This document shows, piece by piece, positions 44,030-56,399 of a stretch of DNA of 64,000 nt. The position numbers and the translations under genes were made by a program. The notes below the pieces were generated by a model. It did no database searches. It saw only the letters and a program-made list of their open reading frames with translations, and was not told where the DNA came from. Within the stretch, counting starts at the first letter, position 1; each line of letters begins with the position of its first letter. Source of the DNA: Tubulanus polymorphus (Eukaryota > Nemertea > Palaeonemertea > Tubulaniformes > Tubulanidae); the NCBI RefSeq assembly GCF_964204645.1, contig NC_134036.1:5095600-5159599 (forward strand), in the 5' to 3' direction.

Positions 44030-44425
44030 AAAATGTGGAACTGATTCAACAGTAAAACCAAAACCCACACAACTGTGGAACTGTATTCGAAGTCGAATAC
44101 ATCCGACGCAATTGTGGAACTGGATGCTGAATCAAATCAGACTATCGAAACTGAGGGATTGGATCCATAGTCATATCAATCCCACATTAACTGGATTTAG
44201 AGTCAATCAAAAACCACATAACTGAAGATTTGGATTCAGGATCAAATACTACCCTCATGACTGAAAATTGGATTCAGGATCAAATAATACCCACATAACT
44301 GTCGAACTGGATTGAGAGTCAAATTGACCCCACAAAACACTGCGGAGATGGGTCCGGAGTCACATTGGCCCACGCAACACTGTGGAACTGGATCCAGAGT
44401 CAAATTGTGGAATTGGTTCGTGGAC
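44030..44425 (+). repeat. imperfect minisatellite, about 40-50-bp units
   Basis: About eight or nine diverged units of the form CCCACA.AACTGTGGAACTGG then ATTCAGAGTCAAAT. One stretch is open as an 87-codon frame, which I attribute to the repeat. Confidence 0.75.
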
Positions 44426-44429
44426 AAAA

Positions 44430-45610
44430 TGAAAATGAATCGAACGTTGAACTGAATATTTTGGCACCAAATCTGCTAAATCCCTAAATCAACGGACCAT
44501 GCGCCGACCAATCTGAACACAAACTACATCAGATGAAATGAATGTCGTTTTTCTAATCGGATATTCTTCGAACCAGTGAGATGCTCAAGTAGTTAGCAGA
44601 ATTTCGTTCGGGGGCATTGTTATCTGTTGCATAAGCCTTCGTTTATTAGTAGAAACCACAGCCACCAATTTTTTTTTCCTAACCTGCCTCATTCGCCCAT
44701 GAGGATATTTTCTGACACAAGACTTCGAGTTTAAAATCATGCTTCGTATTATAACGTCTAATCATCTAGATATGTAGTTTCGTTCTCAACTGATCGACCT
44801 CATCCGTCGTTTACTTAAGATGATTACGGTCAAAGTACTTCGTGTTGGTCTCTTTTGCTTTTGTACACGGTCGACGTTTCCGAATATATCAAAAGACTAA
44901 ATCTCAATTCAAATTAAACCGGATGAATTTTTTGACTTTCTGGCGACGGCAAGGTGCTAAGCTGAGCGACATGCCGTCATTGAAGCTAAAAGTTTAAATC
45001 ACACATTATCAGCCGCTGTTTTGGAAATCTCTATCCGGCCCCGTTGAATCGCGTGAATCTCGTTGAATTTGCAAACAAAAATCATCGCTGTTTCGTTTCA
45101 ACTATATGCTAATATTCTATGTATCTATGCTAAATCGATGTAAAAACGCCAAAATTCGTCATCGGATCATCCCCAAACGTCGAAGAACAGTGTGAATTCG
45201 TATCCCGGTCGATGTGTCTTACTTTTCAAATCATTCACCTTAAATCGAATATGCAACTATAGCAGGTGCGACTGAATCTCGATCGGCTTCGTCGTTCGAC
45301 ATAATGATATATAATATAAAACATCGACCGCGATAACAGCGGTTTTCAAACAATCGAGCGACTTGATCTATCGGCGTAGTCGATTATTCAGCTGCGTCGA
45401 GTGATGGGAATTTGAATCCACTTTCATCCTCTTGCATCCACCAGAATCCACCGTCTACTCCGACAGAAGTGGTTTTCAAAAATCGAATACTCGATTTGGC
45501 TTAGTGGTAATTCTTAGCGATGGAAATTCGAAACCACTTCCACAATTGAATGCTAACATCCAACACATGAAATGTCAATAGTTTTACGTAAATGCAGTTA
45601 TCGATATTTC
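44430..45610. other. no gene seen
   Basis: A TATA-like ATATAAAAC at about 45316 is not followed by a supportable exon. Nothing else is recognised. Confidence 0.4.
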
Positions 45611-45617
45611 AAAAATA

Positions 45618-46427
45618 TCGACCGCAACGGATCGGACCCGACAACCACCACTGAGAAGGCAGTGTTTATAAACCTCATCCGCGGTGTAAATACATCCATC
45701 ACGCCGATTACAAACCGTTTCACGTGAATCTGTATCTACAGATCACGACTTACGTTATTTTCAGCATCGCCATCTTCGGTTCCGGTACGAATTTACTGTC
45801 TCTCGTCATTCTCAGTAAGGAGCAGTCAAACAACACCAGTATATTCTATTTGAGATATTCTATTTAAGATGTTTGGCCGTTGTGGACAAGTTTATTTGTC
45901 TGTCTTAAATAGTATTTCACTTTCAGTATCGGCTCTACAGTCACACATTGTTACTGGTCATGTCTGTTCAAAAAACCACGTTATGAAGCGCATGTATGCG
46001 TACACTAAACACATTCGACTTTTGTCCTCGGATGTCAGTGATCTGATAACATGTTTGATAGCTATACACAGATAGATCGTTGTTTGTTGGCCTCAAAAAG
46101 CTCAAAGAATTATAGATTTGGAAATAATGTTTTGTTAACATCATTTTCGTTTCAATAATTCCTGTCTCTGACGTCACAAAATTTCAAGTATAAAGCTACT
46201 AACTATACCCGTAATCTGTGCACTGGACACGAGAGATGGACTCAGAATTTGACTCCATTTGCTAGGAATATTCATCTCAGATATTATGAGATATTTGTCC
46301 ACGCTCCATTTTTTTTCTATAATCCCGGCAGTGATAGTTGGTGTAATAACTATCCTATTGATTTTCACGTTAATATGCGCAGGAGCAGCGAGAAAAACCA
46401 TGTCTACAAATAATCAAGCTGCTAACC

Positions 46428-46460
<33 letters not shown>

Positions 46461-46735
46461 GTGACCGTAGTTTAACTCTGACGTTAGTTCTCATTTCATG
46501 TTTCTTTTTACTAAAAAATCGTTTTCATTACGAGGTGCAATTATCAATAATCCAACATCTACTCTTAATGGCAAAATTGGAAAAGGCTCTTCAGCAACTA
46601 TAATGAAACAGATTTTTTATGTAGTCTCAATGATCGTAGGGTGTTGTAGTTTCGTCATTCAATGCGCGTAGAGGCGTAGCTTTCGAAATCTGACCGAAAG
46701 CGATCTTATGCTCGAAGCTGAATCGTCACTATATT
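45618..46735 (+). pseudogene. GPCR array member E, pseudogene
   Basis: Homologous to the receptors from the N-terminal NGSD..TTTEKA box to TM7, but broken many times. There is an insertion before the CKYIHH box, a short duplication of ATTCTATTT with a stop in TM2 (about 45840-45870), stops in TM2 and after DRY (ATAGACAGA has become ACACAGATAG), frameshifts in TM4 and TM5, and TAG in the RRRF tail. The AGC tract in loop 3 is the longest in the family. No start codon in context. Non-functional. Confidence 0.88.
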
Positions 46736-48110
46736 GTAACTAGAACAATGCAGCAACATATCGCTAAAGATTTCTAACCCCTACGCATTTGCGGTACCGA
46801 TTCCCGATCCAGGAGACATACTTGTAATACTCCTGTAAATGCATGAATAGAACACAGACTTGGTTTCCATAGACAAGTGGCTGTCCAATATCAATAGTAG
46901 ACAAAAACCCACAATAAAAAGAAAAACTATCTGTTAGCTTAACGTTTCAACTCAATTCTATGAGCCATTTTCAAAAACTAAATCATGTGAAAACACAGAC
47001 TTGTTGCTAGATATTTTCAGGGTTTTCACGCACCAAGCGCATATATAATGAATGACCATCGGTTTCGTGCGCGAATTCGAAAATATCGATTTTGATGGTT
47101 CGGCAAATATCGATTTGATGGTTCGACCAGAAGAATGTGCGTATCATCCGATTCATTTGCGAACGATCAATCGAAATAATAAACCATCTTACAGTTGCTA
47201 GCCGCCATTTTGTTAGGGTACTTTTGTCCCGTATTGTTGGGTAGTTTTTTTCTCTTTTATAAAAACTATCCTAAATATCTAAATAACGATTTATTCATTT
47301 TTTCGAAATCTAAAGTGACATTTTTACGGAAAATCAGTCGTGACGTATTTTGACATTTTTCCTCGAGGATTTTCATATCTTAAAAAAGCTTTGTCACGCG
47401 GAGTTTCTTTTTTGATAAATATTTCAAGAAGTATCGCGACCTATCAGTGATTGGGCATTTCAGAGACTGTAAGACAGACAGCTTTAAAGCGCTTCGTTCC
47501 AGTTTAAACATCCACCTCCGACTAGTTCGCCATCTGGCGGAAAATTAGTTATGAAGGTCTACTTCATGATTTCATGCCAGGGAATGAGTTTTAAACGCAA
47601 AGGAATCATTTGCTAGAAAGTTTTAGCGGGCTGTTACGCCGTGAACAAAGATGAATTTTCGGGCTGTTTTTTTTTTGTTTGTTCAATCTTTGGTCAAGAT
47701 AATTAAGTCTTCTTTGCGTGCTCCTCGGCGAGGAATGACGGTCACGTCGGTCCATTATGAAGAAAATCACTGTTTTGAAACGTTCGTTAACCGTTGTTAA
47801 CGAATGGTTTATTTTCCCGATTATGATGAAGTCAACTGGTTATGCATACAAAGCGCCCCAGAAATATCCACTTTAATCCGCAGGGTTAATACATCGAAAA
47901 TCATTAAGTCAACGCCCATGAACTAACGACGAGAATATGTTCTTTTAAATTTGGAACCACTAATTTCACTATATTTTTGGGGCATATCGGAAAGACGAGA
48001 CTGGACACTCAACCCGCTTTAAAGCTTCAACCCGAATCTACTCTTTTCTGGCTCGAAAACAAAGCACCTTTGGCCTCTAATTTTCTTATTTTCCTTAGTG
48101 CTTTGCTTTG
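46736..48110. other. repeat-bearing spacer before the large receptor
   Basis: Holds a reverse copy of the GAAACGTT motif (46932-46976), a reverse copy of the 38.85-kb repeat (47445-47570) and a 25-bp near-duplicate (AATATCGATTTTGATGGTTCG type, about 47083-47128). No gene seen. Confidence 0.5.
46932..46976 (-). repeat. GAAACGTT motif copy
   Basis: On the minus strand: TGAAAATGGCTCATAGAATT then GAGTTGAAACGTTAAGC. GGCTC and GAG(T) can pair. Confidence 0.55.
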
Positions 48111-48113
48111 AAT

Positions 48114-48119
48114 TTTATT
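48114..48119 (-). promoter_or_regulatory. candidate AATAAA signal of the large receptor gene
   Basis: Minus-strand AATAAA about 195 nt beyond the TAA stop at 48312. Confidence 0.4.
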
Positions 48120-48190
48120 TTAATTTGATAACCTACTTATCATCTTTTTTTTATAGAATAAACGAAAAAGTGTTCTTTTTTTGTATTTTT

Positions 48191-48220
48191 AGGACGACGG
48201 TACGTAGTACACGTCGTCCT
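48191..48220. repeat. hairpin in the presumed 3' UTR
   Basis: AGGACGACG and CGTCGTCCT form an inverted repeat around a partly self-complementary centre (GTACGTAGTAC). It lies between the stop codon and the polyadenylation signal of the receptor gene. Confidence 0.7.
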
Positions 48221-48311
48221 ATTAAACAGTTTCTTTCCTTAAAGTTTCTTTTGTACCCGTGCTCGCGCTGTGGTGATTATATTCACATGCGTATACGCAA
48301 GGTGGATGCCA

Positions 48312-51300
48312 TTAATGTTTTCGATTTCGGCTGCGTTTAGTTTTTGCTCTTATCGATTTCATATCGATAGTCAGTATTGTGTAAAGAAGGGGATTGAGGG
48401 ACGAGTTGATCGGTAGGAAAAGAACCGCCAGCCAAGCCGCCACCTGATTCGGTATTTCTACCCGCAATACCGCGCAAAACTGAACGATAATTAACGGCAG
48501 CCAGCAAAATAGATTACACAGATTTATCACCAAACTCCTGCGGGCTAAAATCAGTTCGGTGGGATCAGCTCTACCCGAACCAGACCTGCTTCCAGATACG
48601 AGTCGGTACATTTGAGCATAGGTCGCCATTATGATAGCAAGTATGACAGAGTTGGACAAAGAAAAGATAGTAAATGAATATTGCCAGGCGTTGACATCGA
48701 TTGAAATTAGGTTTAAGGGTATACAAACTCCTGTAGTACCGTAGAAATGATCCCCAAAATAAGATAACTGTGACAGCGGTATTATAGAAATTGTACCTAA
48801 GGCCAACCAACATATGCAGGACATAATTGACACATATCTCGGAGATGTAATCGGGCTTCCAGAAAATGGATTAACAATATTTGAGAATCTATGACGTGTA
48901 AGAATAAATAGAAACGTCAATGAGCCTTCACAAGAAATAGTCACTAAAGCACCTGCAAAACTGCATAATGAACTGTCCGTCCAAGTTTCAGAATTTAGGA
49001 AATAAACTCCTTTATAAACATAATCTGCCCCCGCAATCAAAAACAAATAAATCGACATCATAAAATCACAAGCTGCGATGTTGATGATGAGGATGTCAGA
49101 GGATGTGTTACGCTTTTCGGAGGATGAAAGTCGAATTGATCGAAAACGAAATAAAATGACGATACTGTTCGCGAGGAAACTGAATGAAGCGATGACCCAG
49201 ATGATAGCTCTGAGAACTGTGTTACCCATCAGATCAGAACAGGAGGAAAATTGATCAGCTTTGGGAAGGCACTGGTCAACATTCGGAGCCATGCAACAAA
49301 ATTTGAAAGCATCAGACGTTAGCGAGACTAATGATGTCAGATTGTCGAAAACGCCCGTTTCTGTAGAAATGAAATTAGAGTTGTTGGTTATATCTAGAAT
49401 TCTAAGTTTTGCTAATCCTGAAAAAGCATATCGTGAAATATGATGGATTCTGTTACTGCTGATATTCAACGACTGTAATGTAGATAAACCTCGAAATACA
49501 TTTCCACCGAGCACCAACAACCTAAGCTCGTGAAGATCGAGAAATGTAATTGATTTCAAGTCTTGGAAGGTGTCGTCCTCGAAATGGCGTAGTGGATTTT
49601 CAGTAATTAACAACTCTTTCAAACGATACAAACCGGTGAATGTATCTGTAGATAATGATGTTATGTTGTTATATGTAAGATCTAATGTATGTAGATTATG
49701 CAGGTTTGAGAACGTGTATGGTAAAATATAAGACAATTTGTTGGAAGAGATGTTGAGCATTCGAAGATAAACGAATGAGGAAAACGTTGACTTACTTAAA
49801 ATAATTCTGTTATTCGATAAAATCAAAACTCTAGTTGACGCCGAGAAAAGATCGGTAATATTTGTTAAACTAGAATTTCCACAATCGATCAAATGACCCT
49901 GGCGCTTACAGCCACTAGGACACGTGACATTACAGAAAGCCTCGTCATCTGTAGTATGTTTACAATTTACAAAACCGTCACAAACTTCTGATTGTGGGAT
50001 ACATCGATTTTCCTGACCACATTTAAACATTCCTGGACAAGAAAATGTCTCGCAGTTTTGTTCATCTTCTGAATTAGGACAATCTGATTGACCATCGCAC
50101 ACCTGTCTGATTGGTATACAGTACGATGCTGGACATTTAACAGTACTAGCTGGACATTCAAATTCTTCACATCTCAATACGTGCTCAAGATTTCTACAAA
50201 CCGGGTAACCATTTTTCATTCTTTCCAGAATACATATGTGACGTCTTGAATAACAATGAGGAGAATTGAAAGAACATCTTTGTTCGTCAGAATCTGTACA
50301 GAGATTTGTGAAGTTAGTCATACAGTGGTTTTCATTGTTGCAATAAACAGTAGGATTCACTGTAACATTAGTAGTTGTTACTAATTCATCTTCTTCGAGG
50401 CTTCCACTACAATCCACGACACCATCCTGATACAACTGAGAACTGATACAGTCTCCACTGTCACACAGGAATCCCTGGCACATTTGAGTGGTGCATCCGA
50501 TTTCATCGGAACCGTCTTTACAATTAGTAACATCGTCACATCTGTTAGACCTACTTACACATTGACCACTTTTGCAGCGAAATTGTTCAGTCAAACACGG
50601 GGGATGAAAACATGAATTCTCATCTGAGCCATCCACACAATCCTGCATGAAATCACAAAAGCCGCTAACTGATATAACCTGACCATCATTGCAATGAAAC
50701 TGACTGCCTAAATTGATATCCGTACAATTGAGTTCATCTTTACCGCTTTGACAGTCGTGTCTGGTATCACATACGCGATGGTCGCTGATACATCTTTGAT
50801 CGTTACATTTAAACTGCCACGATTTACAACCGCTTATAGAAGTTAACTCGTCATCAGTTACATTGTATGAACACAAAACAGAATGCGCTGTATCTGTCGC
50901 ATTATCAAACTGTTTCATCATCCATTTAACTGATTGAATATAAGTAATTTCATCTCTGGTGATTATTGGGTTTATAACTTGTAGTCTGTCTTTAGAAGTC
51001 ATCGTAAGTATAGAGCTATATTGATGTTGATATTGAAATGTTCTTATTAAGTTAATAGTTTCTATATCTGTGTATCTGTTTATTCCAGTGGCAATTTCAC
51101 CACGGATACTATAACACATGTCTGTCGCAGTTTTCATATCTAAACTTTGATGTTTGTTCCAGTTCGTCATTATTTGATAGCATTGTTTATCTATGCTTAT
51201 CCAACCAATCGTACAGTTCGAATCGTTGAAACCAGTGTCTTGAAATATAGTTTCATGTTTCGAAAACGTGTCTTCTTTCAAATCTGTTACTGTTCTATTT

Positions 51301-54300
51301 TCGATATCAATTCTTGATGTTTCACAAATGAAACTCGTGTGAGTCTCTTCAATCTCGCAAGGGAATCGAATCCAGTTCGCCGATCCTCGTGGATTATTCA
51401 GTATCATCGCTGTACACGGCATATTGACGTCATTTATCGGTTGTTTTCTGGAAGGAGATATCAATCCTCGAATAACTTCTGGTATCGTGTCGTTATTTGT
51501 AGGTCGATACCACTCTGTGTAGCTCAATGGTTTCCCGTCAGTCCACGAGTAATAACCAGATGTGGGCTTGAAAATAATACAAAACTATTGATATATAACG
51601 GATTCGAAATCATCAATAATTTAACAATTGGAAATAGCCCTTAGTGATATAGAAATTTGGAGAAGTGAGTATGATAAGAATATGAAAATGTACCTGCAGT
51701 TTTAATCCAATCATCATTATGAGCGCTTTCTGTATATAAGCCAGTTTGAGTAGTTCGTTGGCAAATAATGTTTTAATGGAAATCATTTCCTGTTCGGAGT
51801 TGATACTGAGTAGATGTCCCGCGTACTTCTGTCTACAATACAATTCAGCATTCTCCAATTTCAGACGTTCATCTCTGATATATTTGACGCATGAAATTCC
51901 CGAATCTAGGAATCCTGATTTACAGACATTTTTACGCTTCATCAGAAAATGCTTCTGTAAAATATATTGAATGCGGAATTTCGGTACAGGGTTTCTCACC
52001 TCAAACCACAGCATATTTTCCTTAAGACTATGAAATACTATTCCTGGTTGGTTGTACGTTTCACATAGTTTAATTTCGTGGTGAATCATGCTATAGCCAG
52101 AGCCCATGATTCTCTGTATGAACACGACCGAGTCCTTTGCCCGTCTGGATTGTTTTTTACACTGCGTCATTTCCATTGTTTTCGTTATAAATCGGTAAAA
52201 TTGCACTGGGGCTATTATCCGGAAGAATCCAATACCGTATATCAATGTAACATCTGAAAATCCAGCTAATCCTGGATAGTTTGGTGACTGTACAATTCCG
52301 CAGTCGCCTTCGCTTTGCTTCCAGCGGTCAATCGGCGCATCATGTCTCAACAATGTTTGACAAATACGTCTGACTTCAATAACAAACGGGTATCTCCAAA
52401 ATAAATCCGCCTTCTTGATTTTGACGGTGTGCAGTACGAGTGTGTTGTTGAGACGCTGGATAGTTAGAGTCACGCGTCTCATACACGATGCATGTGTAAG
52501 AGTATTTCTAGCCACGCACGAGCTGAGTTCATATTCGTGCTGTGATATGACGTAAATTCTGTGTAATGGAACTGCTCGATTTTCGGGTATAATCCTAAAA
52601 CAGTCTGACGTCACTGTAACCTGACGTTCTCCTTCCCGTAGAGTGTAACCGTCACATTCAGTGGGACGTAATATTAAACGATAATCTTCACTCTCACGAG
52701 TTCCATATCCTACTGTGATAACAGATCCACCTGATGTAATCAGACTGACGACCATTCGTCGATAACCCGATGAACCGGGACAATACGGACCGTATCGTCT
52801 AGCCGTGAAATTACCACCGTCGAATATGTAAAATCCAGCTCGCTCGCAGTTCTCTGATAAAACTGTAAGATCGGCTTTATTTTCATTTATTTCAAATTTC
52901 GATTTGGATTCAATCTCGATTACACGATACTTAAATGTATGTCGAGAAAAAACATCGAAGGATCGCACTTTATCACGCGTCATCTGAAACATCAATGAGG
53001 TCATTACATTATAAACATTTTGATTTGTTTTGGATCAATGTACGTATAGGAATTATAAATATCGGAATGTATATCATCGGTGATAAGTTTAGAATTGGTT
53101 TTCGTCATAATCTATAGTAATTGTCTCGAACTCGTTATTTGATGTAATTCGAGGACCCCACACTTTATTCAATTTAATCCCGCTTAAATGATAACGACAT
53201 TTTGCATCAATTTATTAGTGATTTATTTGTGATTTGATCATTATGAGAAGTTCTCACATCCTAAACCGATATAGTTTCACTACTAAAACCATTTCTTGCA
53301 AAGGAACCTTTATCTGTTGATGAAATTAACTCATTAGCTCATTAATCTGATGTTTTTGGATGGAAAGCCATTTTGATTCTGACCAGGTTTCCGTCATCAA
53401 TGCTTGTTGTCTAAAGACCATTAATTATTACATTATATAAATTATCACGTAAATCTCTAAGCTATTGATCCACATTTTCTCGATACTTACTATTGTCTTT
53501 AGGGTGGGTAGTTTCGACATCGATATTGTATCCATTCTGAAGTGAATTCTCAGATTCGATTCCGTGATGTTCGGTCTCGTAAAAACGCACAGTATGACGA
53601 GAAAGCCGTCAGATTTGAAACTCGGTGATTCCAGGTAGTTGTAACCGAGTAAAATATCAGTTCCTACAACGCGTAACCCTTCTAGTTTATATACACCGAT
53701 GACGTCACCGGATGTGACGAGATCACGTGTCCAGTTGAAGACGACGTACTGTAACACCTGCACTGTTATAGACCAGCAGTGTAAGTGTTTTGATCGAGTT
53801 ATTACGTGTAAACTGTTGTCATCGGGAATGAGCACTCCCGGCTCGTTATAAGAGATCTGAATCAACGGATTAGAGACGTTCCAATCTGATATTTTATACA
53901 TCTGGACTAAAAGCTGCGACTTAAATTGCAGTCGACGAGATAGTAGTGATATGACGGTTTTATTTGTTTTAGTATAAAATGATAAAGGTGGATGACCGGT
54001 TTGTTCTCCGATACTACCTATAAGTTCACCGCTGCTGTTCCATCCGTCATGAATTTTAACAGTTGTCGCTGGATCAAGACCCGCTTCTAATCTAAAACTT
54101 AGCTCGATGAAAGTTAAGTTCATAGCAAAACCTTTAGGCAACGGAATCCATTCTAAATCCAAAGCACAATTCTTCAAAGTGCTTATTACATATTCATATC
54201 CGCTTGATGTTTTCAAATCATTCGCTTGAAATTCGTATCTACTGCAGTGATGACTGATTCTTAATCGGCTTCTTTCGTGGCGATATACGACATAAACCCG

Positions 54301-54747
54301 ACTACCTCGCGCACCATCGGGGTTACTCTTAAACATCAACGAGATCGAATCTGTTCGGTAGATTTCATATTTTCCATCACCGCACAATCTGTTGTCAGAT
54401 TCGTAGACGAAAAAATAGTCTTCATTACAGAATATTGACGGCTCGATGTCGTAGTAAACCTGGACGTGAAACGTTCCCGGTAAAGAGCCGTTGATGAACC
54501 AACGACATTCAACACCGCGCGTTAACGACGGGTAATTCGGTGAAACGATGTAACCGGACGTAGAATCTAGCGGGTACCACGTGTTGTTACAAGACGAACT
54601 TACCGTCACAGACGATTCCTCGATAGAGTCTGCGCGATCGGCGCGCGCGATGCGAACTTGACAGACGATCAGCGACGCTATAAACAGCGCTCTCAGTCGC
54701 GGCTCCATACCGAACAACATCACTGAGACAGAATGAACGAAATTCAT
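48312..54747 (-). CDS. CUB/C-type lectin/LDLa/LRR GPCR (GRL101-like)
   Basis: Three coding exons in phase 0: 54747-53491 (donor AATA|GTAAGT), 52983-51694 (acceptor TGTTTCAG, donor CAG|GTACAT) and 51566-48312, giving about 1,933 residues; ATG 54705 would give a better-placed signal peptide. Exon 1: signal peptide and CUB (SPNYPSL, about 53-158) with two more CUB-like regions. Exon 2: CUB-like regions (SPNYPGLAG near 650) and the first half of a C-type lectin domain (about 775 on). The lectin domain is completed in exon 3 (GYYSWTDGKPLSYTEWY), which supports the splice. Then a second lectin-like domain (about 965-1085), LDLa modules (about 1096-1405; SDEN, SDEIGC, SEDEQNC), leucine-rich repeats (about 1410-1600), a Cys-rich hinge and seven helices ending NPLLY. 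LDLa+LRR+7TM is the relaxin-receptor/GRL101 class. TM3 ends TRHRF rather than DRY. A plasma-membrane receptor; ligand unknown. Confidence 0.88.
53020..53420. other. intron of the large receptor gene
   Basis: The segment 52984-53490 is the first intron, AT-rich, with no internal feature seen. The second intron is 51567-51693. Confidence 0.7.
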
Positions 54748-54759
54748 TTATTTTCATCC

Positions 54760-56080
54760 GATCGCTTATTGGCCAGACCAGGGTGCTATTTTATGCAATC
54801 ACAAAATTCGAGCTGACAAATCAAAAAATCTTCAAACGTTGTCAGTGAACATGTGTGCATGTTGGAGTTTGAATAAAAACGAAAAACGCAACCGAATATA
54901 TGATAATATAGAAATTCTTGATTTTCGAGGGTAATCTAGCTCTAGTTTCTTCTCTGATTACGATATGAGTTTAAACAATCATTATTTACTCGAAACATAA
55001 CCGTAAGTTTTACGCGAGTAAGAATATTCGAATACGAATTTCCACATTTTCAATAAGTGTATATATCATCATTTTTTTCTGAAATCAAATCGACAACCTA
55101 TATTTCTTTGTTCTTCGTTTCTTTATTACACGTATTCTAAAAAGCGAATCAGCGCTTATTAGACGAAGTGTGGATTCTAAATCTACAAAATTCTATATAC
55201 AAAATCTCATTAAGACATCGAAAGCGCTAGCTGTTGATTTAGATCTTTGTTGAAGAGTTCGAAGCTCCGTAGCAGTAAAAACCGTAAAAATCTCATTTTC
55301 TGATGAGTATATGAATTCATTTTTTTAGAGTTTCATATCATACGAAATTGATTTGATTGATATTTAGAATATGAACCGTGAATCAAATACAATCTCATTG
55401 AACACAATTCTCTGATAATGAGCATCATCGAGTCTAGTAGAGGCCATTAGAATATCGGCGCGTATTTATTGCCATGTCTTTAATTTATTCTATTTTACTT
55501 CATTTCCGATAAACTCAGGTCACTAATGTCAATTAGAGCCAAATATATTAACAAGGAAAAAATAGGGAAAAAGCTATACAATGTCGAATATTTATTGCAT
55601 TTCGCATTGTATATGCGTTCTTATAATTCACCCATAGTTTCGCGTACATTTTGGAGGATTTCGTTGCGCACATTTATGTAGAATTCTATTCGAAAAAAAA
55701 ATAAACGCGTGTCTTTCGAAAGTTCCTTAAATCGCGCTAGCGAAGCGTGGAATCCGAACGTCATTAAGAATCCGACTCGATCTAACGTTAAACTTGAAAT
55801 AATCTGCACCAATCGGTATTTTCTTGAATTCGCCCGAATTAAAAAATTGTCATCGTCGAATAGTATCCCTTTGAGATTTTAGTATTTAGTATCCCTTTGT
55901 TTTATAGAGGGATTTTAGTAAATCCCTTTAAGATTCAAAGTCATATCAGCAGTAAGACAATCTTTACAGTTTTCCATGTGCGTCGGTCTATATCATCTCT
56001 CAGATATGCTGCGCGTCGTTGCAGAATTTTCTACAGAATCGACCCGAATCGAGAGATGGATAAAAAGTACAACTGCAGTC
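54760..56080. other. no gene seen
   Basis: Upstream flank of the large receptor gene; probably contains its promoter, but I can identify no TATA box or upstream exon with confidence. Confidence 0.4.
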
Positions 56081-56085
56081 AACTC

Positions 56086-56199
56086 CATTCAGCGAGGCGT
56101 ATATATGTTAAATGCCTGGAAGCAGTTACTGTAAAATCGACTCATTCAGCGAGGCGTATATATGTTAAACGCCTGGGGGCAGTTACTGTAGAATCGGTC
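56086..56199 (+). repeat. 57-bp tandem duplication
   Basis: Two units (56086-56142, 56143-56199) start CATTCAGCGAGGCGTATATA and end CAGTTACTGTA.AATCG. Confidence 0.9.
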
Positions 56200-56399
56200 C
56201 AAACATTTCTGTGCACGACAGCGGTTTTCAGCATGTATCATGTATCTGTCAAGATCAAATATATTCCCTGATTTCGTGCGCTGTGGTTCGCGTGTTTGTG
56301 AGAACCAGAATTTAGTTAGCGAAAACACCAAGATAGCATACAACGTATCGTAATAGATTTATCCAATTGTAGTATAATTTAATCATTTCCAATGCAATG

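Noticed and set aside
43962-44225. 87-codon ORF near 44 kb
   Set aside because: Lies mostly in the minisatellite; the repetition in the peptide comes from the DNA repeat and no signal or domain is seen.
56086-56199. CRISPR-like direct repeats
   Set aside because: Just two adjacent 57-bp units with no spacers, in an animal genome; a plain tandem duplication.
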